The notes below the pieces were generated by a model. It saw nothing but the letters and a program-made list of their open reading frames with translations. It ran no database searches and was not told where the DNA came from. From NCBI GenBank assembly GCA_020186115.1, contig WSYJ01000186.1:124001-188000 (forward strand): a DNA stretch of 64,000 bases, read 5' to 3'. The first letter of the stretch is position 1. Each line of letters starts with the position of its first letter. The position numbers and the translations under genes are program-made. Origin of the DNA: Histomonas meleagridis (Eukaryota > Parabasalia > Tritrichomonadida > Dientamoebidae). Positions 45,101 to 54,495 of the stretch are shown in pieces.

Positions 45101-47099
45101 TACTATAATATCGTTTCTTTAATGCTAATGATATTGATATCCAAGCAGATTTCCTAACTTTTTTATTATCATGTTCAACAAATGTTTTAATGAAATTAAT
45201 TTTTTCTTTAATTTCATTTATATTATTAGATCGTAATGTACAACATTTTCCATATATTATTAAATGATAAGGAATTGTTTCAATCATCGAATAATTCTTT
45301 AATAACATTTCTAATGTTTCTAATAATAAATTATAATCTTTATCACTTAAATAATATGTTAACATTGACGTCATCTTAGATATAATAAAACGTGCAGGGA
45401 AAAGTTGATTATCATTAAATATCTTTAAGAAAAATTGGAATATTTTAGAAATGACAAATTCATCCGAATTTAATAACAATATTTTAAAGTTATTAAAGAA
45501 ATAAAATTGTGTAATTTTTTGCATTTTAATTTGTTTCCCATTTAATGAAGGCTTCATTTTAAATGAATCGAAAATAGATGTTAATAACGTTTCGATTAAA
45601 TTTGGGAAATTAACTTCTTCAATACCTTTAATTGTATTATTTTTATTAAATGGAATTGTTCCAAATAAAACGCAAAAGAATTTTAATAAACAACTTTGTA
45701 ATTCTTCAACTTTATAACTTAATGCTGCTTTCATAAATATATCTTCGAAATCTTTTTGTAATATTTCATTGTTTTCGATATCAACAATTAATGCGGTCAT
45801 TATACTCCAACCTTTTTCGGCGACTTTTTCTAATTCGATTAATGTTATACATTCTTTAGCAAAGTCATAATAACGTTGAAACACTGTTTTATCGAAGTTA
45901 AATTGTATGGAAATATCGACAATCGAATTTATATAACTTTTATCTACATTTGTACCTATAAACATTAAATTTACTCCGACAATTGGTTCGATTATTTGAT
46001 GTAATATTTCCTGTGTTGGATATGCTTCTTTTGGTAAAATCGAATTCTTCTTCTTAAATAAATGTAAATAACTTTTAAGCTTTGTTAATAAACTTGTTAT
46101 ATACATAATGAAATTACTGATTAATACTTCGCCTGATTTTGATGGATGACAAAAATAATTTGCAGAAATAATTATCGATTTATATCGTCGTAATGCTTCT
46201 TCACGTGTTGTTGGTGATAATATTAATTGGATAGTACATTGCCCTAAAAAATCAGATAATTTAATTTGTAGCTCTGAAAATGGCGAATTTTCTGGTAATG
46301 AATCAGAAAATAAAAATTGAGGAAGTTTACCATTCAAAATATAGGATTCAACCAAATTGAATACATGAGGAAGCTCATTTGAAAAGTCGTCATTCAAATT
46401 GTAATGGAAAATCCGTTTAAATAACGAAATTATTTCATAAATTTTGATTTTTTCAGATGTTTCTGTTAATGCTTGAAGAATATATTTAATGTATGATTTA
46501 TATTTACCATCTATAACAGGTGCAAAGTTACAAAAACATGTTAAATATATTGTGCTTCCCGTTTTTACTTGAGAAATTCGTGGAATGAATTTTTGAATTA
46601 ATTCTTCTGTTGATCCTTCGGGATAATATTTCGAAAGATGTGAAGCTAAAGAAAGCATGTCATCTAGATCATAACAAGGAGAGCCTAGATAAAGATCTTG
46701 ACTTTTACAATACATGTATCTTATGAATCGATAAAGTGGCTTCCATGGAATTACTAAATTAGGAATGGTTTTCTTGTTTTTTGATGTCAGCTGATAAAGA
46801 AAATTAGCCGAAGTACATTGAGCATAACTTGATTGAACAGGATAGATTGACAAAATATCATACAAAAGAATAACATATTTTTTAAGAAGAGGTATATCCA
46901 CGTGAATTAAAATAGTATCTGTAAATTGTATTGTGTCCTCAAGAAGAAAAGTTAGTTTTGGATAATCTTTATCTTGATAATACTTTTCTAATTTTTCATA
47001 TATCTGCTCCCAATTTTTTTTGGTGTCTTCTGGTTGGACATTAAATGGATGCGGTAAATTTTGATATAGCAAATTAAGATTGAGCGCTCGATATGCCAT
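42114..47099 (-). CDS. PA200/Blm10-like proteasome activator (PSME4 family)
   Basis: 1661 residues from an ATG at 47099, all alpha-helical HEAT-like repeats. The start (NLLYQNLPHPFNVQPEDTKK) and LVIPWKPLYRFIRYMY match the conserved N-terminal region of PA200/Blm10, which has an IPWRPLY-like block. An acidic stretch lies near residues 1120-1150, as loops in this family often have. The C-terminus FWTNFSDHMLP...ILFAPDYIS parallels the conserved end of PA200. The family caps 20S proteasomes and opens the gate for peptide degradation. The C-terminal hydrophobic-Tyr-any motif used for docking is not in the normal position here. A different giant HEAT protein is the alternative. AAAAGTGGC lies 9 bases upstream. 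Confidence 0.7.
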   Translation of the reverse strand: MAYRALNLNLLYQNLPHPFNVQPEDTKKNWEQIYEKLEKYYQDKDYPKLTFLLEDTIQFTDTILIHVDIPLLKKYVILLYDILSIYPVQSSYAQCTSANFLYQLTSKNKKTIPNLVIPWKPLYRFIRYMYCKSQDLYLGSPCYDLDDMLSLASHLSKYYPEGSTEELIQKFIPRISQVKTGSTIYLTCFCNFAPVIDGKYKSYIKYILQALTETSEKIKIYEIISLFKRIFHYNLNDDFSNELPHVFNLVESYILNGKLPQFLFSDSLPENSPFSELQIKLSDFLGQCTIQLILSPTTREEALRRYKSIIISANYFCHPSKSGEVLISNFIMYITSLLTKLKSYLHLFKKKNSILPKEAYPTQEILHQIIEPIVGVNLMFIGTNVDKSYINSIVDISIQFNFDKTVFQRYYDFAKECITLIELEKVAEKGWSIMTALIVDIENNEILQKDFEDIFMKAALSYKVEELQSCLLKFFCVLFGTIPFNKNNTIKGIEEVNFPNLIETLLTSIFDSFKMKPSLNGKQIKMQKITQFYFFNNFKILLLNSDEFVISKIFQFFLKIFNDNQLFPARFIISKMTSMLTYYLSDKDYNLLLETLEMLLKNYSMIETIPYHLIIYGKCCTLRSNNINEIKEKINFIKTFVEHDNKKVRKSAWISISLALKKRYYSKIYPKDETKIKTLKTKISNFNVKWYITNIDTTEYALELFTPFFNILLNSNDQNEILKIIKEQMKPLFRYIKNITEMINGSINECKDSLINTIQHLPILFKKSIPIKEKLLECSIRLIKDFPNNDQIIVRILLLCCGIFNSSSHIGKKFNELIPSLPSYIWGGISKNSETCNNTLLTYYIDTLLRHRKKQLIIPLSTQINEFFQLLLPLGISNYSSIRLIVSQLFSIIIYLYLPIFSNNLEQIICNLSNYPIDEIIDFLNNPGIISIISINPKMICQTLLQLSHSLNMKDQRSIDQLRNLLTNICFLKYTFDDNDKPFKQFLIDLEIIIKNETNQDRTLILTILLGITKAFLYEKNFSKTIFDYILLQLQSFDKTIREIAMCSFIIAMKNKLKVNKIKINNIKQLKLPELYNHLTSVELIPPKNPIYFKDEINFDESFDLNVDDSLLELEKELENLQEDEIELNEEEEEQIDSQIEQIFESFDKTIIKWDKPQLEDIHTNGWHMYIKSYEVNIYEPFNDISSIVDLIPGYFKANMLSIDSDIEQDFNSQFIIILSYITGPKIISLLQKLYMKYLSEQLTEEQMTFLINFAINYMNSMNLWDTNDSITYYKSILLPLISICSSYPSFSDILFSGSILMSTKLDPEICSPLLKFCFEYSSVSPKSSISSHNLISFLTTFWLYRPTDFYVIFDDIYNKFVKPYLNNITEISTNLLSEIVSIIFFLIESTILPNYSPMYSNEILEKRKFIINEFDVFISSMDPYNKTVGIILGLILTNASMCSNVFIENIFDVILKNIELILKALNSANVSNEENLISSLLDFLTHPIFAFSSVMMYKVIKLLLLNMTKLATPMQIKILLCLNEIISTNLQNVNEKDFGIYIELLNDYINVTTNNEIKIKAISLLGIFIIKSDVNKFDKLSGVEAAAVISRACLFDKENELIISAFETLSNEIEQKNCKLKSLYNDVIKTFWTNFSDHMLPSLAERLAKYRILFAPDYIS

Positions 47100-47108
47100 T
47101 AATTTGAT

Positions 47109-47117
47109 GCCACTTTT
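47109..47117 (-). promoter_or_regulatory. AAAAGTGGC element upstream of the PA200-like gene
   Basis: AAAAGTGGC on the minus strand, 9 bases before the ATG at 47099. Function inferred from recurrence. Confidence 0.4.
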
Positions 47118-47477
47118 AAAATGTTGTAAAAAAATTCAATAAATCGGTGGAACGATAGAACTTGAAAAAGTCCAAATTTGAATATCGTTGGAATTAATTT
47201 ACGTCACATCATGTTTTAATCAAACACAAGAATTCATTTTCAAATAAAAATTTCTCTTATATAGGTGGAAATGAAACATCAAATATCAAAAACCACAACA
47301 CATGTTTAGCATTCTTGAAATGTCAACAACGAGTTCGAACAATAGACAAAAGCTCAGAATAACCCAAAATTTGTTCATCAGATATATGCATACATTAGGT
47401 TTTGTAATATGCATTTATTTTGCAATAATTAGATATTCAAAATACACCAAATTATTTGCCAGTTATTGTTTAGTCAT
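47118..47477. other. Intergenic region
   Basis: Spacer between the PA200-like gene start and the PEPCK 3' end, both minus strand. No feature recognised. Confidence 0.5.
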
Positions 47478-49277
47478 TTAGCACTTGGCGATGATTTGTT
47501 CTGAGACAGCGAGTAATTCTGGAGCAGCGTGGCCGATTGTTTCAGAGAGGTACTTAGTGTTATCTTGAGCGAGGACCTTAACGCGTGCTGGGTCGATCTT
47601 CATAACAGCTTCGAATTGTTCCTTAGTGTAGTTGAGACCGTCCCAGTCGATATCTTCGTAGGCTGGGATGTAGCCGAGTGGTGATTCGACAGCGTGTCCT
47701 GTGCCTTCGACGCGGCGGATCATCCAAGCGAGAACGCGTGCGTTGTCACCATATCCTGGCCAGAGGAACTTGCCGTCTGCTGACTTGCGGAACCAGTTAA
47801 CGTGGAAGACTGCTGGAACTTTGCCCTTTGTGATCTTCTCCATTTCGAGGTAGTGCTTGAAGTAGTCACCCATGTGGTAGCCGCAGAATGGAAGCATGGC
47901 GAATGGATCACGACGGAGTGCGCCGACTTGACCTTCAGCAGCTGCTGTTTGTTCTGAACCGACTGTAGCACCGAGGTAAACGCCGTGTGCCCAGCTTGTG
48001 GCTTGGAAGACAAGTGGGATATCGTTCATACGACGGCCACCATAGATGAAGATGCTGATTGGAACACCTTCTGGATTTTCCCATTCTGGGTCAATGCATG
48101 GGCAGTTGTGTGCTGGGGCTGTGAAACGTGAGTTTGGATGTGCTGCAAGACGTCCGCAGTCTGGTGTCCAGTCGTTACCTTGCCAGTCGATAAGATGTGC
48201 TGGCTTTTCTTTGGTCATACCTTCCCACCAAACATCGCCATCATCAGTGAGGGCAACGTTTGTGAAGATTGTGTTGTTAGCGCATGAGTCAAGTGCGTTT
48301 GGATTTGTTTCGCGGGCTGTACCTGGGGCAACACCGAAGAAACCATTTTCTGGGTTGATGGCACGAAGTTGGCCTGTTGCGTCTGGTTTGATCCATGCGA
48401 TATCATCACCAACTGTGGTAACCTTCCATCCCTTGTTACGGAGTGCTTCTGGTGGGATAAGCATGGCTAAGTTTGTCTTACCGCAAGCTGATGGGAAGGC
48501 TGCTGTGACGTATTTCTTGTTGCCTTCTGGTGTTTGGATACCAAGGATAAGCATATGTTCGGCGAGCCAGCCTTCATCCTTACCAAGTTTGGAACCAATA
48601 CGAAGGGCGAAGCATTTCTTACCAAGAAGTGCATTACCACCATATCCTGAACCGAAGGACCAGATTTGACGGGTTTCTGGGAAGTGTGTGATGTATGTGT
48701 TTTCTGGGTTGCATGGCCAAGCAACATCCTTAACGCCTTCCTTGAGTGGCATACCAACGGAGTGGACGCATGGGATGAATTCGTTATCCTTTTCGATGCA
48801 TTCGAGAACCTTTGGTGAAACGCGGGTCATGATACGCATGTTGACAACAACATAAGCAGAGTCGGTGATTTCGATACCGTTCTTGGCAATGTTGGAACCG
48901 ATTGGACCCATTGAGAATGGAATGATGTACATTGTACGGCCTTCCATGCATCCATCATAGAGAGCTGTAAGTCTCTTTTGCATGTCAGCTGGTGCTTCCC
49001 AGTTGTTTGTTGGTCCAGCGTCTTCTTGCTTTTCAGAGCAGATGAATGTACGCTTTTCTACACGAGCAACATCACGTGGATCAGAGCGGAAAAGATAGCA
49101 GCCTGGGCGCTTTTCTTGGTTGAGTTTGATGGCTGTGCCTTTGGCAACCATTTCATCGAATAATTTCTTGGCTTCTTCTTCACTTCCATCGCACCATTGG
49201 ACATTCTTTGGTTTGCAGAGGTCAGTCCAGTGCTTGACGAAATCGAGAACCTTTTGGCAAGATGTCGGAGCAGACAT
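47478..49277 (-). CDS. Phosphoenolpyruvate carboxykinase (GTP type)
   Basis: 599 residues from the ATG at 49277. An in-frame ATG at 49298 would add seven residues, but an initiator-like TCACTTTTAG lies between the two, so the inner start is preferred. The enzyme interconverts oxaloacetate plus GTP and phosphoenolpyruvate plus CO2 plus GDP. Signature blocks of the GTP form are [19 protein letters not shown], then [13 protein letters not shown] (kinase-1 P-loop with the reactive Cys) and TVGDDIAWI (kinase-2 metal site), with [11 protein letters not shown] and [18 protein letters not shown] further on. Codon third positions are much richer in G/C than in neighbouring genes, fitting a highly expressed enzyme of trichomonad fermentative metabolism. 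TGCTAAATG at the stop includes a TAAA signal. Confidence 0.97.
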   Translation of the reverse strand: MSAPTSCQKVLDFVKHWTDLCKPKNVQWCDGSEEEAKKLFDEMVAKGTAIKLNQEKRPGCYLFRSDPRDVARVEKRTFICSEKQEDAGPTNNWEAPADMQKRLTALYDGCMEGRTMYIIPFSMGPIGSNIAKNGIEITDSAYVVVNMRIMTRVSPKVLECIEKDNEFIPCVHSVGMPLKEGVKDVAWPCNPENTYITHFPETRQIWSFGSGYGGNALLGKKCFALRIGSKLGKDEGWLAEHMLILGIQTPEGNKKYVTAAFPSACGKTNLAMLIPPEALRNKGWKVTTVGDDIAWIKPDATGQLRAINPENGFFGVAPGTARETNPNALDSCANNTIFTNVALTDDGDVWWEGMTKEKPAHLIDWQGNDWTPDCGRLAAHPNSRFTAPAHNCPCIDPEWENPEGVPISIFIYGGRRMNDIPLVFQATSWAHGVYLGATVGSEQTAAAEGQVGALRRDPFAMLPFCGYHMGDYFKHYLEMEKITKGKVPAVFHVNWFRKSADGKFLWPGYGDNARVLAWMIRRVEGTGHAVESPLGYIPAYEDIDWDGLNYTKEQFEAVMKIDPARVKVLAQDNTKYLSETIGHAAPELLAVSEQIIAKC

Positions 49278-49290
49278 ATCTAAAAGTGAT
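49278..49290 (-). promoter_or_regulatory. Initiator-like TCACTTTT before the PEPCK ATG
   Basis: TCACTTTTAG immediately upstream of the inner ATG fits the trichomonad initiator TCAYTT. If transcription starts at its A, only the ATG at 49277 lies in the mRNA. Confidence 0.45.
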
Positions 49291-49298
49291 ATGACCAT

Positions 49299-50640
49299 CT
49301 TATTTCAATTCGATTTTTGTGAAAATTATTTCACTGCGGTGGCCGTTCGCATCCTATCGGCTTTTTATCACCTCATCAAAAAATAAAAATTCTTTTGTTA
49401 CAGCTTGATAAAGAAATAGTTTTCCTTATAAATTCTGAAAGATGAGTTTCAAGCAACTCATCTATCTGAGAATTTATTTGTAAGTACAATTCGTGTTTTG
49501 TAAGTACATAAGGATAAAGGGAATGTGTTGAAAAAAAGAAAGATTTTATAGCCCTAAACATTTACCGAGATATTTTTGAATATTTTTTTTTTGATCAAAT
49601 GTTTTCGAGATTTCGGAATGGTATGTACTGAAATCTCCTTCTATACATCAATTAAAATCAGAATCAAATTCTACTGATTTTTTAGTTATAACTAAAAAGA
49701 AAATTGTAATAACCAAAATTTTGTTTCCATTGGAGTAAGCGTTATTGTTGAATCGAGTTTTGTTCAATTGTAATCAGTATGCAATATAGATTTTTGACTT
49801 GAGAAGGAGAAGGTCCCTAGAACCTATGTTACTATTTCCTATTTTGACTGATTTAGCATTTAGTTTTTAAATACTAACAAATAACTTCGATCAAAATCTT
49901 CAACTAATTTGTTCAAAAGTTACTGCCAATTTCATTCTGTACCATAACTGTAAAAGCTGTTGATAATCTTTTTATGTTGAGTTTAAATATAAATTTTTAG
50001 GCAATTTCGACTGCTGAATTTTGAGATCTCGCTCTGATCAATTTTTCCCTTTTTTCTAAAATTTTCGAAAATCCTTTCGAATAATAAAACTCTTCAAAGT
50101 CTCCAAAGTAAATATCAAAAAATTTGCTTGGTTGTTATTCAATATTTGGAGAAAAAGTGAAAATACGTGAAAAAATCATACATTTCAATGTAAATTCAAT
50201 GAATCTTTATATATATCGAATGGCGACGTGATTTTATTTTTTAGATATTAAGATTATAAGTGATATTTTTTTCATAAATACATATATGTACATTTTTTTG
50301 ATTATATAGATAAACTTATTAAAAGCACCTTTATACAAAAAGTTATTTCCCTTATCAAAAAGTCATCATTTTCTGAGAATTACTCGTGAGGTATCAAAAT
50401 GTATCGTATAATCAGGAAGAAGCACAAATTAAAAAATAACTAGCAGTCGGATTTAAATAAAAATATAAACAAAAATAGTAGACTCATAATATTTTACATT
50501 TCGCTTAGTCACATTAAAAATCTAATGACCAATTTTGTCCAAATATTTATCAAAAAAATGGAGAAATTTCTCGACAACAGTTTGGTATAAAACAAAATCA
50601 TTATTCATATGAAAAAAAGGTTAATAGAATAACGGTGTGT
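49299..50640. other. Long intergenic region
   Basis: About 1.3 kb without a gene I can support. A 61-codon minus-strand frame (49376-49561) has an ATG but no recognisable features. No tRNA, snRNA or repeat was identified. Directly upstream of PEPCK, GAACGGCCACCGCAGTG (minus strand) is a notably GC-rich patch that could be regulatory. Confidence 0.4.
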
Positions 50641-51104
50641 TTAGATTTGAGTACATTCACCCATAATCGTTTTGATAATTGTAATAACTACTGATAAACT
50701 TGACACTACAGATACAACTAATATGTCAATTCCAAGACCTAAAGAAACTTTGGCTGCAGAAGAACAATCTGGTCTCGATGTTTTGTCACATTTAGGGTTG
50801 ACCGAAAAGTATACCAACGTGCAAGAAATACATATTTCGGCAATTGTTGTAAGGCAAAAAAGAATCACAAAAATAATCATAAATATTTTTATATTCTGTA
50901 AGAATTATTCTCATTACAATAACTATAGTGGCAAATATAGTGGCTGCAGGGAGTAGTGTGCTGGTAAGTGATAATTTATAAAGAGTATCATCAACTTTTA
51001 AGTTATTTTTTTGAAATAATTACACTACCATGAATCATAGGAGCTAACCCAAATATTTCACAGATAGCTAAAGCCATGAAAAAGTAGAAACTCATTATAT
51101 TCAT
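50641..51104 (-). pseudogene. Small four-TM membrane protein gene, broken or intron-containing
   Basis: On the minus strand an ATG at 51104 (or 51095) starts a hydrophobic segment (SFYFFMALAICEIFGLAPMI) that ends in TAA near 51008. A second piece in another frame (about 50960-50895) gives STLLPAATIFATIVIVMRII. A third (50880-50641) gives IFVILFCLTTIAEICISCTL, a Cys-containing loop (NPKCDKTSRPDC) and GIDILVVSVVSSLSVVITII. Together they look like one four-helix membrane protein cut twice. Short introns are possible: a GTAATG...CTTACAG stretch of 22 bases between pieces two and three would restore the frame if removed. TCATTTCG lies just upstream of the first ATG. Family not recognised. Confidence 0.45.
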
Positions 51105-51800
51105 TGTCGAAATGAATCAATGGCTTAACCATTTAAAATTAGATAGAATTGTTCCACTGTTATTTCAAAATTTTCTCTCTGTGGTTGCAAAATGACGTCA
51201 TTTTTTATACAACCGTCTGATTGTGTTGGATTTTTGGGAGAACTGGATTAGTTTTCCCAAATTGAATATTTATCGTTGTCACTTGCCAACGGTTAGGGAA
51301 ATTGTGTCGAAATTGATTGTTCTATCTGCACAATGATGGTGATCATCTTGTGAATTACATCTCTAAACGATATCTGAAATATATCAAAAAGGTCAGATGA
51401 TTTTTTGATGGAAGAAGGTATAATTAATATATCAAAGTTAAATACATATTTATACCTTAAAAAAAATACCAAATCTAAGTATGAATTTGAAGCAATCAAA
51501 TCAAAAATTCATCTTTTTTGATCAGAATATAAATGTTTAATGTTCTATTCTTAAATAATAACTTGTAATCAAATAGAATAAATTAATTTTGAACATATTT
51601 CAAAATATTATTTAGATGAAATTTGTTGTCTTGGGTTCAAAATAATAAGTACTTAAAATTTTAATATGTTGATATATTTCGTAATTAATTAAAAATTTAT
51701 GAAACAATATCTTTACCAAATTTTAATTAAAATTTTACTGATTTGTTAATGTTAATTATTTTCGTTTCTGTTTTAAAAAAAAATATTATCGATTTTAATT
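51105..51800. other. Intergenic region
   Basis: AT-rich spacer. A 68-codon minus-strand frame at 51293-51499 shows no recognisable features and is not called. Nothing else seen. Confidence 0.4.
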
Positions 51801-52529
51801 TTATTGCAATACCAATAAATAAAGAGGAATTAAGTTCTTTCCCCAATTTGGCTGATTCTTTTCTTCTATTATCTTTAATTCTGTTCTATGTATTAGTTTT
51901 TTAATTAACTGCAAACTTCTACATAGAGAATGATCTCGAGGAATCCATTGTGCCCATCTTTGCATACTTGGCTCTAATAAAATATTTTCTTTAATAAAAA
52001 TATAACCATTTTTTGAGAGATGTTTTTTGCATTTGTTTAATAATTTAACGACATCATCATCTGTTAGATACATAAGTGTCCATTGAATCCAAATGCAATC
52101 AAATTCTGTATTTTCTTCAATTTCCCAGTCTTGAGCGCCAACAACATGAGTATGGACGATTGCCTTTCCTTCTAAATTTTTTGATGCTACATCAAGAAAT
52201 TTTGAAACAGGTTCGACTAAGTCTATTTCTTTGAATATATTTGACAAAACATTTAATGAAATTCGCCCAATTCCAGCACCTAATTCTACGCAACGATTTG
52301 TTCCCATACTATATTTCTTTATATAACGATCTAGCATTTTCCGTGAAAATTTTAAGTCTGGACCATTTGTTTCAATATATCCATCAAGCATCCCATTATC
52401 TGTTTCATCAACATTTTCCCAAAATTCGGCTCCTTTGCCATAAAAATTATTTCCAAAGTAGGCAAAAATTTCATCCGGTGTTACTAAACCTTCTTTATCA
52501 TATTTTGTTGAACTAAAGAAAGAGCCCAT
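51801..52529 (-). CDS. N-terminal Xaa-Pro-Lys N-methyltransferase (NTMT1/METTL11 family)
   Basis: 242 residues from the first ATG at 52529; the frame upstream opens only at GTG. The SAM-binding motif is CVELGAGIGRISLNVL. NGMLDGYIETNGPDLKFSRK matches the conserved GMLGGY region. LVEPVSKFLDVA, then CIWIQWTLMYLTDDDVVKLL, then GYIFIKENIL match the IWIQWV-x-x-x-LTD and KDN blocks that define this family. It methylates the alpha-amino group of proteins after Met removal. The N-terminus MGSFFSS fits an N-myristoylation signal, which is unusual for the family. AAAAGTGAC ends three bases before the ATG. Confidence 0.9.
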   Translation of the reverse strand: MGSFFSSTKYDKEGLVTPDEIFAYFGNNFYGKGAEFWENVDETDNGMLDGYIETNGPDLKFSRKMLDRYIKKYSMGTNRCVELGAGIGRISLNVLSNIFKEIDLVEPVSKFLDVASKNLEGKAIVHTHVVGAQDWEIEENTEFDCIWIQWTLMYLTDDDVVKLLNKCKKHLSKNGYIFIKENILLEPSMQRWAQWIPRDHSLCRSLQLIKKLIHRTELKIIEEKNQPNWGKNLIPLYLLVLQ

Positions 52530-52532
52530 TTT

Positions 52533-52541
52533 GTCACTTTT
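52533..52541 (-). promoter_or_regulatory. AAAAGTGAC element at the NTMT gene start
   Basis: AAAAGTGAC on the minus strand, three bases before the ATG at 52529; same core as at TOR, PA200-like and AAA genes. Confidence 0.4.
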
Positions 52542-53040
52542 CACGATGTTTTTCTTTTTTTAATCATCTTTACAGATACATACTTCATGTTTTATATATA
52601 AAACAACCAACAAAAATCACAATTTTTTGATTGCATTGTTTGACTTAATTTTTAAATTTTTTTTATCATATAACGATTTAAATCATAAAAAATTTGAAAC
52701 AACATAATTCTTTTTTAACATGTAAAATGAAGTTGAGTTGTGATACCAATAACAATTAGTAAAAACTTTTCTGATCAGAAAATCTTAAATTAATTAATTA
52801 TGACTAAATCAAGAATAGGAGGTCGGATACCAACATTACTTCTGTTGTTTTTTATAGAACATGCCCAAATTCTTGTGAGTTGGCTTCAAAAGACCAGAAA
52901 AGAGAAATTAACGTTTTATGCCACTATCGTACTTCACCTGCATTCAAAAGTAGTTATTTTTTCAATTGGTGTCAGGCTCAACTTCAAAGCGTCGACCGTT
53001 AGTCAGCGGTTTTAGAACGGACAGTTCTTCCTGACTTGAA
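52542..53040. other. Divergent intergenic region
   Basis: Between divergent NTMT and IFRD genes. It contains CCGTTAG and GAACGG near 52997-53020 (Myb-site-like). A 71-codon plus-strand frame at 52800-53015 with an ATG shows nothing recognisable and is not called. Confidence 0.4.
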
Positions 53041-54234
53041 ATGAGTTCTATCTTTCGAAGAGAATACAAGAGGAAAGACCAAGACATTGCTCTGGAAGAA
53101 GCATCAACAATTATCAGTGATTTAAACAATTGGGAATCAGAATGGCCAACACTAATTGAAAAATTATCATCTGAAAGGAGCGAACTCCGATTATCAGCCA
53201 TGCAATCCATGAACAAAATTTTGACAGCTAAGTTCATTGGGGAAGAGATAATGCAATTTTTGAATAACACTGTATTGGCACTTATAGAAACAATAAAAAA
53301 TCCTGCTTCCAAAAATGAACATGATGAAGCACTTGCGGTGATTTGTAATCTTTCTCTTAATGTGTTTGATGAATTTGAATCGTGTGCAATCACACTACTC
53401 AATGAGATCATGCCAAATCTAAAGAACATAACAGAAGAACAAGCATTTCAATTTTTTGCAATTGCTTTCACTTCGTCTTTTTCTATATCTCATCATGATA
53501 TCACTATCAAAGTTTTTAATAAGTTGACTGATTTCATTACCAAAAAGAAATCACCTAATTTCACACCAGAGATGATTGCAAATTGCATCAGCTCTATCCG
53601 TCTAATTATATCTTCACTTCCAGTTGAACTTGTATCAACTGAGCTCTATCCAAATTTGACTTCAATTTTAGATAATGCATTTTCAACTCAAAAACATAAA
53701 ATCATAATGGCTTCAATACCTCTTTTCGGAATCATCTATGAGATACTTCGTAGCTACGAGGATGAGGCAGAGGAAAAAAGTGAAGAAATCACTCCATTGT
53801 CAAAACCGTTTTTCGACCGTTATCGTCCTCGACTTCAGAATTTAAGCAAGAGCATTACAAAGAAAGATCACAAGAAGGAAATTACTAATGAAGTTGGCCA
53901 AGCTATTGCGACCATTAATGATGACTTTGATGAAGAAATAATTCTTTCTCATCAAAGTGTCCATATTATTGGTCGAAGGAATAACTTAAAAGTATCTGCA
54001 ATTCGGCGTATAACACGTACGTATTTCCTACAACAAATGACACAGAATACAAGAATACATCAAATGTTCGGATTTGAGCTAATGAGTCATACTCAAGCAT
54101 TAAGAATTAAGAAGGGGAAAAAAGGCGAAGTACATAGAGAGCGAATAATTAATGCAAAAGAAAGGGAAAAAGAAATTGCAAAACAGAGGAAGAGGAAAGA
54201 TATTCGGGAAGGAATGTTTAATGAAGATGATTAA
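53041..54234 (+). CDS. Interferon-related developmental regulator (IFRD) family protein
   Basis: 397 residues from an ATG at 53041. The N-terminal two thirds are ARM-like helices starting with a block in which SERSELRLSAMQSM corresponds to the conserved R-x-x-x-L segment. The C-terminal part has the IFRD signature order: DFDEEIILSHQSVHIIGRRN, then SAIRRITRTYFLQQMTQNTR, then IHQMFGF. It ends in a Lys/Arg/Glu-rich tail. IFRD proteins are conserved in eukaryotes, bind ribosomes or chromatin regulators in yeast and animals, and act in stress responses. Which role applies here is unknown. The stop overlaps TAAA. Confidence 0.75.
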   Translation: MSSIFRREYKRKDQDIALEEASTIISDLNNWESEWPTLIEKLSSERSELRLSAMQSMNKILTAKFIGEEIMQFLNNTVLALIETIKNPASKNEHDEALAVICNLSLNVFDEFESCAITLLNEIMPNLKNITEEQAFQFFAIAFTSSFSISHHDITIKVFNKLTDFITKKKSPNFTPEMIANCISSIRLIISSLPVELVSTELYPNLTSILDNAFSTQKHKIIMASIPLFGIIYEILRSYEDEAEEKSEEITPLSKPFFDRYRPRLQNLSKSITKKDHKKEITNEVGQAIATINDDFDEEIILSHQSVHIIGRRNNLKVSAIRRITRTYFLQQMTQNTRIHQMFGFELMSHTQALRIKKGKKGEVHRERIINAKEREKEIAKQRKRKDIREGMFNEDD

Positions 54235-54495
54235 ACCTTATATTAAGTGCAACTTTTTCGTAATTTAACTTTCTTTCAATGGCAGAAGTTCTTTGTGTTG
54301 TAAAATACGAATATAATTTTGGAATTTATGGAAAAATTATCTGAAAATAAAGCACTTGAAAAATTGTTATTGTTGCCTTTGTTGGTTAGAACTACAAATA
54401 AATCTGGCAACAAGTTCAACACATACAACAAAAAATTAACGTTAATGAAATTTTGCCACTTTTTCACTGCCAAATAAAATTGAATAAGGGAAAAA

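Noticed and set aside
48046-48669. 207-codon plus-strand frame opposite PEPCK
   Set aside because: Antisense frame arising from the high G/C third positions of PEPCK; no domain.
49376-49561. 61-codon minus-strand ORF upstream of PEPCK
   Set aside because: Has an ATG but no motif and ordinary AT-rich composition; insufficient to call a gene.
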